Shown here: positions 35,328 to 44,769 of the stretch, piece by piece
Layout: each line of letters starts with the position of its first letter
Numbering within the stretch: position 1 is the first letter of the stretch
Origin: Bradyrhizobium sp. CCGE-LA001
Lineage (GTDB): Bacteria; Pseudomonadota; Alphaproteobacteria; Rhizobiales; Xanthobacteraceae
Reading direction: 5' to 3'
Length of the DNA stretch: 64,000 nt
NCBI RefSeq assembly: GCF_000296215.2
Contig: NZ_CP013949.1
Span: forward strand, 1,729,501-1,793,500
Notes under the pieces: model-generated
The model's database searches: none
Told to the model about the DNA's origin: nothing
Seen by the model: only the letters and a program-made list of their open reading frames with translations
Position numbers and translations under genes: made by a program

Positions 35328-38183
35328 ATGATGGCTGAGTCGGGCCAGCGTCCCGTTTACACCTGCTCGGAATGGGAGATCGATCTTGCCAGGCGCGAAT
35401 TGCGCGCGCAGGGTGAGGTCGTTCCTCTGGGCGGGCGCGCCTTTGAGATCCTTGCGGAATTGGTTCGGGCCGAAGGCGATCTGGTCACCAAGAACGATTT
35501 GGCCGAGCGTGTCTGGCGGGGCGTTTTTGTCGAGGAGAGCGCACTTCGGGTGCACATCGCCGCGATTCGAAGAGCCTTTCGCGCGGACCGCGACATGCTC
35601 GCAACCGACGTCGGACGCGGATATCGCCTGCTGGGGTCATGGCAGATCCGCCAGACGGATGCGCCGCTACAATCTTCAGCATCCCAACAATTGCGCTCGA
35701 CCAACATTCCGAATGCATCGTTCGATCTAATCGGTCGGGCCACCGCCATCGCACATCTATGGGAGCTTCTTTCGGCCTATCGGGTCGTGACCCTCGTCGG
35801 GCCTGGCGGCATCGGCAAGACGGCGCTTGCATTGGAAGCCGCCAGAACGGCGCCGCCCGGTTTTGCTGCGGATCGGCTGCTGGTCGAGCTTGCCTCGCTG
35901 CCCGATCCCAAGCTGGTTTGCTCGGCCGTCGCCAGCGTGCTCGGAATCAAGCTCGAAGGCGAGGACATCTCGCCGGGGGCAGTCGCACGCACGGTCGGCG
36001 CGCGGCAGCTGTTGCTCGTCCTCGACAATTGCGAGCATGTCGTCGATGCGGTGGCTCAACTGGCCGACGCGATCGTCAGCCGCTGTCCCGGGACCACCAT
36101 CGTTGCGACCAGCCGCGAAGCGCTGCGCATCGACGGCGAGCACGTCTATCGCGTTCCTCCTCTGGACGTGCCGCCCGAATCCCGGGTCGGATGCGGCGGC
36201 GCATCTGCTTACACCGCCGTGGAATTGTTCATGACGAGGGCGAGGGCGCTCGGTTCGAATTTTGCGCCGGATGAGGAAAATCTCGGAGCCGTTGCCTCCA
36301 TTTGCCGGCGGCTCGACGGAATTCCGCTCGCGATCGAGTTCGCGGCGGCGCGCGCGGTGATGTTGAGTCCAGCGAAGATTGCCGTGCTTCTGGACGACAG
36401 GTTCAAATTCCTGACGACCGGCCGACGGACGGCGCTACCCAGGCAGCAAACCCTTCGCGCGACGCTCGACTGGAGCTACGACCTGCTGCCGGAGATGGAG
36501 GCGCGCATCCTGCGGCAGCTCGGCGTCTTCGCCGGAGAGTTTTCGCTCGAAGCCGCGATCGTGGTGGCCGGCGAGGGCATCGGTGAGCTTACGGGTCGGC
36601 TGGCCAATCTGGTGGCCAAGTCGCTCGTTCTTGCCGACATCGGCGGTGATCACCCTCACTATCGGCTGCTGGATACCACGCGCGCTTACGCATTGGACAA
36701 GCTGCGCGCTTGCGGAGAGCTTGCCGGCGCGGCTCGCCGTCTCGCTCAATATTATTGCGGCTTCCTTGCGCGAGCTGAAGCCGATAGCGAAACCCAGCCG
36801 CAGGCGGAGGGGCTCAAGTTTTATTGTCGCCATATCGACAGCGTGCGATCGGGCCTCGATTGGGCCTTCTCGCCCGAGGGCGACGCGCAGATCGGAGTGG
36901 CGCTGACCGCGGCGGCGATCCCGCTATGGGTGCAATTGTCTCTGCTTGCGGAATGCCGCGAGCGGACCGAGCTGGCGCTGGCCCATCTCGACGACAGCGC
37001 GGTGAATGCGCGGCAGCTGCGCATGCAATTGTCGGCTGCGCGCGCCTGGTCGCTGATGTATGGCATTGGAAGGGCCCGGGAAGCAGGTCCTGCCTGGGTC
37101 GAAACTCTTGGGCTCGCCGAGCAGCTCGGCGACAATGATTATCTGCTGCGATCGCTCTGGGGCCTTTGTATCGATCAGTTCAACAATGGCGAGTTTCGCA
37201 AGGCACTCGGTCTTGCGCGCCGTTTTGCGGATGTCGTGGCCGGATCGAGCAATTCGGTCGATCGGATGATGGCAGAACGGCTCCTCGCCACGACCATGCA
37301 TTATCTCGGCGATCAGCGGCTGGCGCACCGTCACATCGACCGGGCCTTGGCCCGTCTTTCCGACCTGACGGCAAAGCCGCAGGTCATCCGTTTCCGGTTC
37401 GACCCGCGCGCCTCGGCACATTACTTCCAGGCGCGCATCCTCTGGCTGCTCGGCTTCGCGGATCAGGCGCTGCGCGTGGTCGATCGCAATGTCGAGGAAG
37501 GTCGCACGAACGGTCATGCCCTGACGTTTTGCAGCGTGCTCGGACAGGGCGCCTGCCCGATCGCCTTTCTCGCCGGTGATCTCGTCCTGGCGGAGCGCTA
37601 TTGCACGATGCTGATCGAGCATACCGAACGTCACCCGATCCGGCTGTGGAGCGTCTGGGCACGCGCCTTTAGGGGCATGGTGGTGGCGCGCGGTGGCGAC
37701 CTCGAGGCCGGCCTGTCCTTGCTACGCAAGGCGCTCGGCCTGGCGGGCGAGGCGCGATTTCTGCCACGCTTTCTGCTTCTCCTCGGGGAGCTAGCAACAT
37801 GTCTCGGAAAAGCCGGCGAGATTTCGCAAGGACTTGCGACCGTCGACGAGGCGCTGGCGCGATGCGAAGCACGTGACGAACGCTGGTATGTGGCGGAGCT
37901 CTGGCGCATCAAGGGCGAATTGCTGCTGCACGCCGGCGCGCATTATTCCGCGGCAGCCGCCGAGCAGGCCTTTGTCCAGGCGTCGGAGGTGGCGGGCGGT
38001 CAGGGAGCGCTATTCTGGGAGCTGCGAACGGCGATCAGTCTGGCACGATTGCGGATGAGCCAGAGCCGGCCGGCCGACGCGCGGGATATTCTCGAGCCCG
38101 TGTACGGCAAGTTCACCGAGGGTTTCGAGATCGCCGATCTGCGCCGCGCGAGGACATTGATGGCGCAGCTGGCGACCCAGTAG
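35328..38183 (+). CDS. Winged-helix STAND NTPase regulator with TPR-like C-terminus (paralog 2)
   Basis: A 951-residue regulator with the same plan as the other two: winged helix at about residues 10-105 (LGGRAFEILAELVRAEG, ALRVHIAAIRRAF), NTPase with Walker A GPGGIGKT at 158-165, Walker B LLVLDNCEH, ATSREALRIDGEH and RRLDGIPLAIEFAAAR, then a long helical TPR-like part. The tandem ATG at 35328/35331 is preferred over the GTG at 35322. It converges on paralog 3, and the last 71 bases of the two coding regions overlap. The signal it senses is unknown. Confidence 0.9.
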   Translation: MMAESGQRPVYTCSEWEIDLARRELRAQGEVVPLGGRAFEILAELVRAEGDLVTKNDLAERVWRGVFVEESALRVHIAAIRRAFRADRDMLATDVGRGYRLLGSWQIRQTDAPLQSSASQQLRSTNIPNASFDLIGRATAIAHLWELLSAYRVVTLVGPGGIGKTALALEAARTAPPGFAADRLLVELASLPDPKLVCSAVASVLGIKLEGEDISPGAVARTVGARQLLLVLDNCEHVVDAVAQLADAIVSRCPGTTIVATSREALRIDGEHVYRVPPLDVPPESRVGCGGASAYTAVELFMTRARALGSNFAPDEENLGAVASICRRLDGIPLAIEFAAARAVMLSPAKIAVLLDDRFKFLTTGRRTALPRQQTLRATLDWSYDLLPEMEARILRQLGVFAGEFSLEAAIVVAGEGIGELTGRLANLVAKSLVLADIGGDHPHYRLLDTTRAYALDKLRACGELAGAARRLAQYYCGFLARAEADSETQPQAEGLKFYCRHIDSVRSGLDWAFSPEGDAQIGVALTAAAIPLWVQLSLLAECRERTELALAHLDDSAVNARQLRMQLSAARAWSLMYGIGRAREAGPAWVETLGLAEQLGDNDYLLRSLWGLCIDQFNNGEFRKALGLARRFADVVAGSSNSVDRMMAERLLATTMHYLGDQRLAHRHIDRALARLSDLTAKPQVIRFRFDPRASAHYFQARILWLLGFADQALRVVDRNVEEGRTNGHALTFCSVLGQGACPIAFLAGDLVLAERYCTMLIEHTERHPIRLWSVWARAFRGMVVARGGDLEAGLSLLRKALGLAGEARFLPRFLLLLGELATCLGKAGEISQGLATVDEALARCEARDERWYVAELWRIKGELLLHAGAHYSAAAAEQAFVQASEVAGGQGALFWELRTAISLARLRMSQSRPADARDILEPVYGKFTEGFEIADLRRARTLMAQLATQ

Positions 38184-41079
38184 CTCGGGCGTCCTCACCA
38201 AGAGCCCGCTCATGCGCCGCAAGCCTGTCCGATCGGTAGAAGCGCAGCTCAGTGAGCAGATCCGAGGCTGTCTTGAGACTGCGCGTGCCAAACCCCTCGG
38301 TGAAACGGCCATACACGGGTGCAAGAAGTTCTTCTGCGTCTCGGTAGCGGCCTTGGCGCTGCCGTAGCCGCGCAAGCACGGTTGCCGTGCGCAGTTCGTA
38401 ACCGAGCGCGCCTTGTCGGCGCGCCAATTCGAGCGATTGCGCGAGACTCTGCTCCGCCTGCAACATGTCGGGCGTGGCCTTGCGGATCAGCGCCTCCGCT
38501 TTCACCCGCAGCATGTCGGGCATCTCCATCAGGAAGCCGCAACGCCGTGCCTGGGCGATGGCTTGGTTGATCGTGTCCAGCGCGGCCTCGCCGTGATTTG
38601 CCGCCACCAGGGCCGCAGCAAGCGGCACGCTCAAGCCTGCGACCGCACCGAAACGGCGGTTCTGCAGCTTCTCGACCGAGCCCTTCAGCATCGCGAGACC
38701 CGGACCGGTCGTCCCGCGCGTCAGCAGCGCAATTCCTTTCATGGCTTCCGCCACGATCTCGAGCGTGGCGAGCTTGTGCGTACGGCTCTCGGCCAGAAGC
38801 CTGTCGATGGAAGCTTCGTAACTTTCCAGCTCCTCATTCCAATAGAACACGTCGAACGCCCAGAGCAGCGCCCGGCAAAGCATGGTGGGGTGGTCCATGG
38901 TGAGCGCGTCGGAAACAGTCTTTCGCGCGATTTCCACGGCTCGGTCGGGATATCCCTGGAGCCATAGAATACGGGCCAAAGTGATCGGTGCGCGGCCGGG
39001 ATAGTCGAGCGTCGGCTCGCCACCGACGTCCTTCGTCGCGCCGGAACGCGACATCGCGGCCTCGATGTACGCACGGGAGGCGGCAAGTTCGCCGAGATAG
39101 TGACAGGAGATGCCAAGCGCCAAGTGCATGCGGGAAAGGGCACCGGGATCACCGCTCTCCAGTGCGATGCTCTCGCCTCTTCTGGCCGTCTTCAAGGCGT
39201 CGGCGAATTTCCCGGTGAGCAGTTGGAGCAGATGCAGCCGATCGATCAGCCGGACCTGGCCGGAAAGGTCGCCGATCTTCTCTGCCAGCGCAAGCGCGCG
39301 GTTGAGGCAGATCATGGCCATATCGTCGAACTGCCCGGTGAGTGTCCGGGCCGATCCGAGGGCGGCGTAGAGTGCAAGGCTGCGCCTCGCGCTTTCGGCA
39401 GTTTCATCGAGCGCCTCAATGGCGCGCGCGGCCCAGTGCTCGCATTCGGCCAGGAGCGACAGTTTGAAGAACAGGGGAATAGCTGCCGCCGTGAGCGCCA
39501 CCCCGATGCCACGCTCTCCTCGATCCGAGAAGCACCACGCCAGAGCGCTTCGTACGTTACCGAACTGATCGGTTGCGGCCGGGAAGCCGTCTCTCGCGGC
39601 GCCATCAGTGTTCTCGAGCAGGGCGAGAAAGTAGGCGGCATGGCGCCGCGCCATCTCATCGGCATCGGTTTGGGCGGCGAGCCTCTCCTGCGCGTAGGCC
39701 CGGGTGGCGTCCAGGAGCCGATAACGGGGCGATTGCCGGTCGACGCTCGACGCAAGCATCGACTTGGCGACGAGGCTGTCGATGATGGCCAGGATGGCGT
39801 CATCGTCCTTTGCGGTCGCGGCGATCGCCCGCACGGCGTCCAAGCTGAAGCTGCCGACGAACACGGACAGCCGGTCGAGAACCTCGCGCTCCGCTTCGGA
39901 AAGGAGATTGTAGCTCCACTCGATGGTTGCACGCAGCGTGCGGTGGCGGGGCAGGGCGGTCCGCCGCCCCTCCCAGAGCAGATTGAAGTGCTCGTCGAGG
40001 AGCCGGACCATGGCGCGGGCGCCATATGCGCCGACATGGCCGGCGGTGAGCTCGATTGCAAGCGGAATGCCATCGAGCCGGCGACAGAGATTGCCGACAT
40101 CCCAAGCGTTCGCATCCGTCAGCGCGAACTCGCTCCCTCCGGACGTCGCACGCTCGACGAAGAGTTCGACGGCGGGATAGGCGAGCGCACTTGCAGCGGT
40201 CAGACTGGCCTTCTCCGGAGGACTTGCCAGTGGCAGAAGGCGGTGGGCATGTTCGCCCTCGACACGCAACAGCTCCCGGCTGGTGGCGAGAATGTGCAAC
40301 TCTGGCGCCTCCTGGAAGAGTTTCTCGGCCAGCGCAGCCGCCGCGTCGATGACATGCTCGCAGCAATCCAGAATGAGCAGCATGCGCCTTCCGCGCAGGA
40401 GAGCCGCAAGTCCTGCCGAGGGATCGGTCGATCGTGCCGGCAGCCCGAGTGAAGCCGCAGCGACGGCCGGTACAAGCGCGGCATCGCAAGTCTCGCCGAG
40501 ACTAACGAAGTGGACCTGGCCTGCAAACTCGGCGAGCAGGGCATAGCCGACCGAAATGACCGCGGTCGTCTTGCCGATGCCGCCCGGGCCGACGACGGTG
40601 ACGAAACGCTGACCTATCAGTCGTTCGGATATCTCCCGGATAGTTTGCTCGCGCCCCACCATCTGTCGGGGATGTGCCGGCAGGTTGTGGACGTAAGGGG
40701 GACTGGACGACTCCGGCTGTGCCTGGTCGGTCCTGGAAATTGACGCGACGAAGCAATAGCCTTGGCCGGAGACGGTGGTCAGATATCGGACCCCGGCGTT
40801 GCCGTCTCCGAGCGCCTTGCGAAGCGCTGCGATGTGAACACGCAGGCTGTTCTCGTCGGCGCTGGAATCGGGCCACGCACTGGCCATCAGATCGCTTTTG
40901 CTGACGACCGTTCCTGCGCGCCGGATCAGCGTGAGCAGGATGTCGAAGGCCCGAGCCGACAGTTGGACCCGCTCGCCATTCCTCTCGATCCGCCGCTGCT
41001 CGGCGTCGAGGCGAAACGGGCCGAAGACGAAAATCTCCCGAGCAGCCCCCTCTTGGACAGAGGAGCCGGCAGTGGCCAT
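38113..41079 (-). CDS. Winged-helix STAND NTPase regulator with TPR-like C-terminus (paralog 3)
   Basis: A 988-residue regulator. The winged helix lies at about residues 12-110 (FVFGPFRLDAEQRRIERNG, SLRVHIAALRKALG); Walker A GPGGIGKT is at 164-171; the Walker B variant LLILDCCEH has Cys where the other two have Asn; sensor ATSRELLRVEGEH; RRLDGIPLAIELTAGH; TPR-like C-terminal half. The ATG at 41079 is preferred since family similarity begins soon after; ATG 41109 and 41142 are open alternatives. After the point where paralog 2 ends, it continues for about 30 residues antisense to paralog 2. It is the most divergent of the three. Confidence 0.88.
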   Translation of the reverse strand: MATAGSSVQEGAAREIFVFGPFRLDAEQRRIERNGERVQLSARAFDILLTLIRRAGTVVSKSDLMASAWPDSSADENSLRVHIAALRKALGDGNAGVRYLTTVSGQGYCFVASISRTDQAQPESSSPPYVHNLPAHPRQMVGREQTIREISERLIGQRFVTVVGPGGIGKTTAVISVGYALLAEFAGQVHFVSLGETCDAALVPAVAAASLGLPARSTDPSAGLAALLRGRRMLLILDCCEHVIDAAAALAEKLFQEAPELHILATSRELLRVEGEHAHRLLPLASPPEKASLTAASALAYPAVELFVERATSGGSEFALTDANAWDVGNLCRRLDGIPLAIELTAGHVGAYGARAMVRLLDEHFNLLWEGRRTALPRHRTLRATIEWSYNLLSEAEREVLDRLSVFVGSFSLDAVRAIAATAKDDDAILAIIDSLVAKSMLASSVDRQSPRYRLLDATRAYAQERLAAQTDADEMARRHAAYFLALLENTDGAARDGFPAATDQFGNVRSALAWCFSDRGERGIGVALTAAAIPLFFKLSLLAECEHWAARAIEALDETAESARRSLALYAALGSARTLTGQFDDMAMICLNRALALAEKIGDLSGQVRLIDRLHLLQLLTGKFADALKTARRGESIALESGDPGALSRMHLALGISCHYLGELAASRAYIEAAMSRSGATKDVGGEPTLDYPGRAPITLARILWLQGYPDRAVEIARKTVSDALTMDHPTMLCRALLWAFDVFYWNEELESYEASIDRLLAESRTHKLATLEIVAEAMKGIALLTRGTTGPGLAMLKGSVEKLQNRRFGAVAGLSVPLAAALVAANHGEAALDTINQAIAQARRCGFLMEMPDMLRVKAEALIRKATPDMLQAEQSLAQSLELARRQGALGYELRTATVLARLRQRQGRYRDAEELLAPVYGRFTEGFGTRSLKTASDLLTELRFYRSDRLAAHERALGEDARATGSPAAPSMSSRGADRRSRNPR

Positions 41080-41316
41080 GCGATTTATGCTTTGCCAGCG
41101 GGAGGCCATTCTAGGGATTTCAACCCGACAAACGACTCGCATTCCAGAACTTGGGAGTCCACCAGGACTTATGGACGTCGTGGCAGGTTCGAAACTGCCA
41201 TCGGGGTCATATCGAGGTAAAGAATGGCCGCCATACGGCGCATGTCACGTTCGCCTCTGGCGCTTTCGCACTTTCAGCCTTTGATGCGGCGATATGTCAC
41301 TGAACGGCGTCCGGTC

Positions 41317-42195
41317 CTAGCCGATGATCACCGGCGAGAGCACGTCCTCCAGCCCGATCCGGCGCAGCATTTCGGCGCGCGCGCGGTCGGCGACCGCATC
41401 GACGGCCGCCGCACCATCGTCATCTGGTCCGATATGGACCCTCAACGGCCGCTGTCCGAACGGCATGCTCACGACGTCGGCGACGGCCTTCGCGACGTCT
41501 TGCTCGGCACGGTCTCTGGGCGAAAGCTGCGCCAATCCTGCGAGCGCGGTCTCGGTCAGATCGGCGGTCGGTCCGTCGGCATATTCCTCGGCGCGAACGG
41601 TGTCCGTCGGCCGGCCGGAGCGGACGTAGTGGCCGGGCCCGAGAGCGCTGGGGACGACGATACTCGTCTCGATCCCCCATCGCGCGAGTTCGCCGGCATA
41701 GCCGAGCGCGAGCGCATCCATCGCCGCCTTCGACGACGCATAGGCACCGAGGAAAGGCACCGACCCGCCACGTGCGCAACTCGACGTGATCCATATCAGC
41801 AGGCCTTGGCCTTGCTTGCGCAATTGCGGCAATGCCGCCCGATTGAGGCGTTGCGCGCTCAGCACGTTGATATCGTAGAGTTCGGCGAGTTGCTCCGGCG
41901 TGAAGGCTTCCGTCGGCCCATAGAGGACCTGTCTCGCATTGTGCACGATCACGTCGAGGCGATCGTGCTCGGCGACGATGGCTTCGATGGCCGCGTTCAC
42001 GGAGGCTTCCGAGGAGACATCGAACTCGATGGCGCGAAGCTCAGCGGCCTTTCCGGCCTTGCCGAGGCCATGTGCGCTTTGGTCGCCCGCTTCCCGCATC
42101 GAGACGTAGACCGTGTGTCCCGCCTGCGCCAGTTCTTCGCAGGTGTTTCGTCCGGTATTGTTTGCGGCTCCCGTGACGACGATCACTTTGCTCAT
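41317..42195 (-). CDS. SDR-family oxidoreductase
   Basis: A 292-residue short-chain dehydrogenase with a TGAANNTG cofactor loop at residues 8-15, the segment VIVHNAR in the usual NNAG position, and a catalytic Ser plus Tyr-x3-Lys in ITSSCARGG ... AYASSK. The inner ATG at 42195 has GGGGA upstream and starts immediately before the Rossmann fold. It is transcribed away from the catalase-cytochrome genes and stands alone. The substrate is not evident. Confidence 0.9.
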   Translation of the reverse strand: MSKVIVVTGAANNTGRNTCEELAQAGHTVYVSMREAGDQSAHGLGKAGKAAELRAIEFDVSSEASVNAAIEAIVAEHDRLDVIVHNARQVLYGPTEAFTPEQLAELYDINVLSAQRLNRAALPQLRKQGQGLLIWITSSCARGGSVPFLGAYASSKAAMDALALGYAGELARWGIETSIVVPSALGPGHYVRSGRPTDTVRAEEYADGPTADLTETALAGLAQLSPRDRAEQDVAKAVADVVSMPFGQRPLRVHIGPDDDGAAAVDAVADRARAEMLRRIGLEDVLSPVIIG

Positions 42196-42560
42196 TGAAT
42201 CCCCAATCGCATTCCAGCCTTCGCGAAGATTCACAGCACAGCCGCGACGCGACCGTCGTCAGGCGAGCGTCGCGACCGATGCGCGAAGAACATCTGACTT
42301 AGGGCCAGGCGCGGGGCCGGTCTTTCGCGCGTTACGGGCAATTTTCATAAAGCACGAAATACTTCCAGAACGCCCGAACGAGGGTGGAGGGTGTCCTGCT
42401 CGACTGCGCCAGCAGAACCAGACGTGCCTTCGCGAAATTGGCGTTGAGTTTGAGAAGATCGGGGCCGCAGCACACAGCTAGAACACCTTCTCGTTACTCG
42501 ACAATGCGGCGGTGCCGCTCCGATCGCCCCGGGGCGGTTTGCGGCTCGCAAGGAGACTGA
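42196..42560. promoter_or_regulatory. Divergent promoter region
   Basis: 365 bases between the SDR gene (minus) and the catalase-type gene (plus). No convincing gene, operator or terminator was recognised in it. Confidence 0.35.
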
Positions 42561-43613
42561 ATGATTCTGCCAGGCAAACTACCGCGGTCGAGCCTCGGAC
42601 CGCTCGTTTTGATTGCGGCGATCGTGGGCGGTGGCGCAGTGGCGTTCGCGTACACTGCAGGATGGCTCTCTCCCGGACGCCTGACGCCGGAACGGATGAT
42701 CGAGGCGCTGACGCCCCCAAGTGGACCGCCGCTTGGCCGCCGCCGAAATCACGCCAAGGGGATCTGCTTCACCGGCACGTTCGAGGCCAACGGAAACGGC
42801 GTGGAACTCTCCCGGGCCAAGGTCTTCGTGCAAGGGCGATATCCGGCTCTGGGCCGTTTCAATCTCGGCACGCCCAATCCGAACGCGGTGGATGCGACCG
42901 TGCGCGTGCGCGGCCTCGGTCTTCAGGTCACGGCAGATGGCGACGTCTGGCGGATGGCGATGATCAACCCGCCATTTTTCGCGGTCTCGACGCCCCAAGC
43001 GTTTCACGACCTGCTGATCGCGTCTGGCAAGAAGGATCCGGACGCGATGAAGACGTTCATTCAGGCAAATCCGGAGTTCGGCCATTTTGCAGCCTGGGCC
43101 AAGACGGCGCCATGGACCGGCAGCTATGCGGAAGAGGCTTATCATGGCCTCAACAGCTTCATTTTCACGGACGCGAAGGGCGGCGATCACGCGGTGCGAT
43201 GGTCGCTGCTGCCCGCGGCACAACCCGTTGCGATTTCGCAAGCCGACCTCGAAAACCGCGGTCCGGATTATCTCGAGCAGGAGATCGCGGAGCGGGTCCG
43301 GACAGCCGGTCCGCTGCGGTGGACCATGGTCACGATTGTCGCCGATCCCGGTGATCCGACAGCAGACCCGAGCAAAGCCTGGCCGGAGACCCGCCGCAAG
43401 GTGGAGGTCGGAACGCTGATCGTGCAACGGATCGAACCGGAGCGCGATGGACCATGCCGCGACATCAACTTCGATCCGACCGTCCTGCCCGAGGGAATCC
43501 GGGTGTCCGACGATCCGTTCCCGGCCGCGCGCTCATCGGTGTACCGCAAGTCCTTCGATCTGCGTGCCGCCGAGGCCAAGGACTATCCGCGCACGGGAGC
43601 CGCAAAGCCATGA
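42561..43613 (+). CDS. Membrane-anchored catalase-family peroxidase
   Basis: A 350-residue haem protein of the small catalase-family peroxidases (SrpA-like), anchored by an N-terminal helix at about residues 14-33. The distal His lies in RRRNHAKG (His64), and the proximal Tyr is Tyr328 in SSVYRKSFDLR. The catalase domain faces the periplasm and should reduce peroxides. The gene overlaps the cytochrome b561 gene by four bases (ATGA), a pairing typical for this subfamily, where the b-type cytochrome probably delivers electrons from quinol. The reaction is peroxidase-like rather than dismutation; this follows from family knowledge. Confidence 0.88.
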   Translation: MILPGKLPRSSLGPLVLIAAIVGGGAVAFAYTAGWLSPGRLTPERMIEALTPPSGPPLGRRRNHAKGICFTGTFEANGNGVELSRAKVFVQGRYPALGRFNLGTPNPNAVDATVRVRGLGLQVTADGDVWRMAMINPPFFAVSTPQAFHDLLIASGKKDPDAMKTFIQANPEFGHFAAWAKTAPWTGSYAEEAYHGLNSFIFTDAKGGDHAVRWSLLPAAQPVAISQADLENRGPDYLEQEIAERVRTAGPLRWTMVTIVADPGDPTADPSKAWPETRRKVEVGTLIVQRIEPERDGPCRDINFDPTVLPEGIRVSDDPFPAARSSVYRKSFDLRAAEAKDYPRTGAAKP

Positions 43614-44173
43614 CCGACGTTCCTCACCGTTTCACGCTGGCCCAGCGGCTCCTGCACTGGCTGATGGCGGCCTGCATTCTCGCTATGCTCTTCATCGGCG
43701 CCGGCATGGTCTCGACGGTCGCGCCAAAATATCTGCCGCTGATCCTGATCCACAAGACGCTCGGCGTCATCTTGCTGGCTCTCGTTCTGATCAGGCTGGC
43801 GCTCCGGCTGTATTACGGCGCACCATCATTGCCGGATGATCTTCCGAGAGCCATGAAATTGGGTGCAAGATCGTCGCATCTTCTGCTGTATGGGTTCATG
43901 ATCATCATGCCGTTGCTCGGCCTCGGCATGCTCTGGGCAGCGTCCTACCCGGTCGTTCTCTATGGCGACGTCGAAATTCCTGCGCTGCTGCCGCAGAGCG
44001 ACCGCGGGCACACGCTGCTCTCGAACGCCCATGTCTATCTGGGCTTCGCATTCTTCGCTCTCGTCTTGCTGCATCTCGCGGCGGGGCTGTTCCACGCATG
44101 GGTCCGGCGCGACGGCGTGTTCGCAACGATATCGCTCGTACGCTTGCGCGACAGAACGACGGCCGGCGAATGA
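43610..44173 (+). CDS. Cytochrome b561
   Basis: A 187-residue integral membrane protein with four hydrophobic helices and the haem-binding His pattern of prokaryotic cytochrome b561 (His16 in RLLHWLM, others in ILIHKT, ARSSHLL and LLHLAAGLFH). It likely passes electrons from the quinone pool to the upstream peroxidase. The ATG overlaps the catalase stop; an upstream open frame from 43454 shadows the catalase gene. Confidence 0.92.
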   Translation: MTDVPHRFTLAQRLLHWLMAACILAMLFIGAGMVSTVAPKYLPLILIHKTLGVILLALVLIRLALRLYYGAPSLPDDLPRAMKLGARSSHLLLYGFMIIMPLLGLGMLWAASYPVVLYGDVEIPALLPQSDRGHTLLSNAHVYLGFAFFALVLLHLAAGLFHAWVRRDGVFATISLVRLRDRTTAGE

Positions 44174-44230
44174 TCCGTCGGGCCTCGTCGCGAGACTAGA
44201 ATTTCCAACCTCTAAGCAAGGATACCGACC

Positions 44231-44731
44231 ATGACCAAAGCCGATCTCCAGACACCGACCGATCTCGGTGCCAATGCGAACCGGGACGTTCCAGCCGCGC
44301 TGAGAGCGCTGCTCGCCGACGTGTTCGCTCTCTACCTGAAGACCAAGAACTTCCACTGGCACGTATCCGGCAGCCACTTCCGCGACTACCACCTGATGCT
44401 CGACGAGCAGGCCGAGCAGATCTTCGCGATGACCGACGAGATCGCCGAACGCGCCCGCAAGATCGGCGGCACCACGCTACGCTCGATCGGCCACATCGCC
44501 CGCGAGCAGCGCATTCTCGACAACGACGCCGACTATGTCGATCCGCAGGACATGCTCGCCGAGCTGCGCAGCGACAACCAGCAGCTGACGCGGGAGATGC
44601 GCCGGGTTCACGAGCTCTGCGACGAATACGCCGACGTCGCCACCGCAAGCCTGCTTGAAAACTGGATCGACGAGACGGAGCGGCGAATCTGGTTCCTGTA
44701 CGAGACCGGCCGCACCGGTCCGAAGTCGTAA
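44231..44731 (+). CDS. dps: Dps-family DNA-protecting ferritin
   Basis: A 166-residue four-helix ferritin-like protein. The signature KTKNFHWHVSGSHFRDYHLMLDEQAEQIF carries the ferroxidase His, Asp and Glu residues shared at dimer interfaces (quoted in part: NFHWHVSG, DYHLMLDEQ). Dps dodecamers oxidise ferrous iron with peroxide and shield DNA. It lies 57 bases after the peroxidase-cytochrome pair in the same direction, so all three probably answer oxidative stress together. Confidence 0.94.
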   Translation: MTKADLQTPTDLGANANRDVPAALRALLADVFALYLKTKNFHWHVSGSHFRDYHLMLDEQAEQIFAMTDEIAERARKIGGTTLRSIGHIAREQRILDNDADYVDPQDMLAELRSDNQQLTREMRRVHELCDEYADVATASLLENWIDETERRIWFLYETGRTGPKS

Positions 44732-44769
44732 GCGCAAGATATGCCGTTCGGCCGGGAAGCGGGTGAAGG

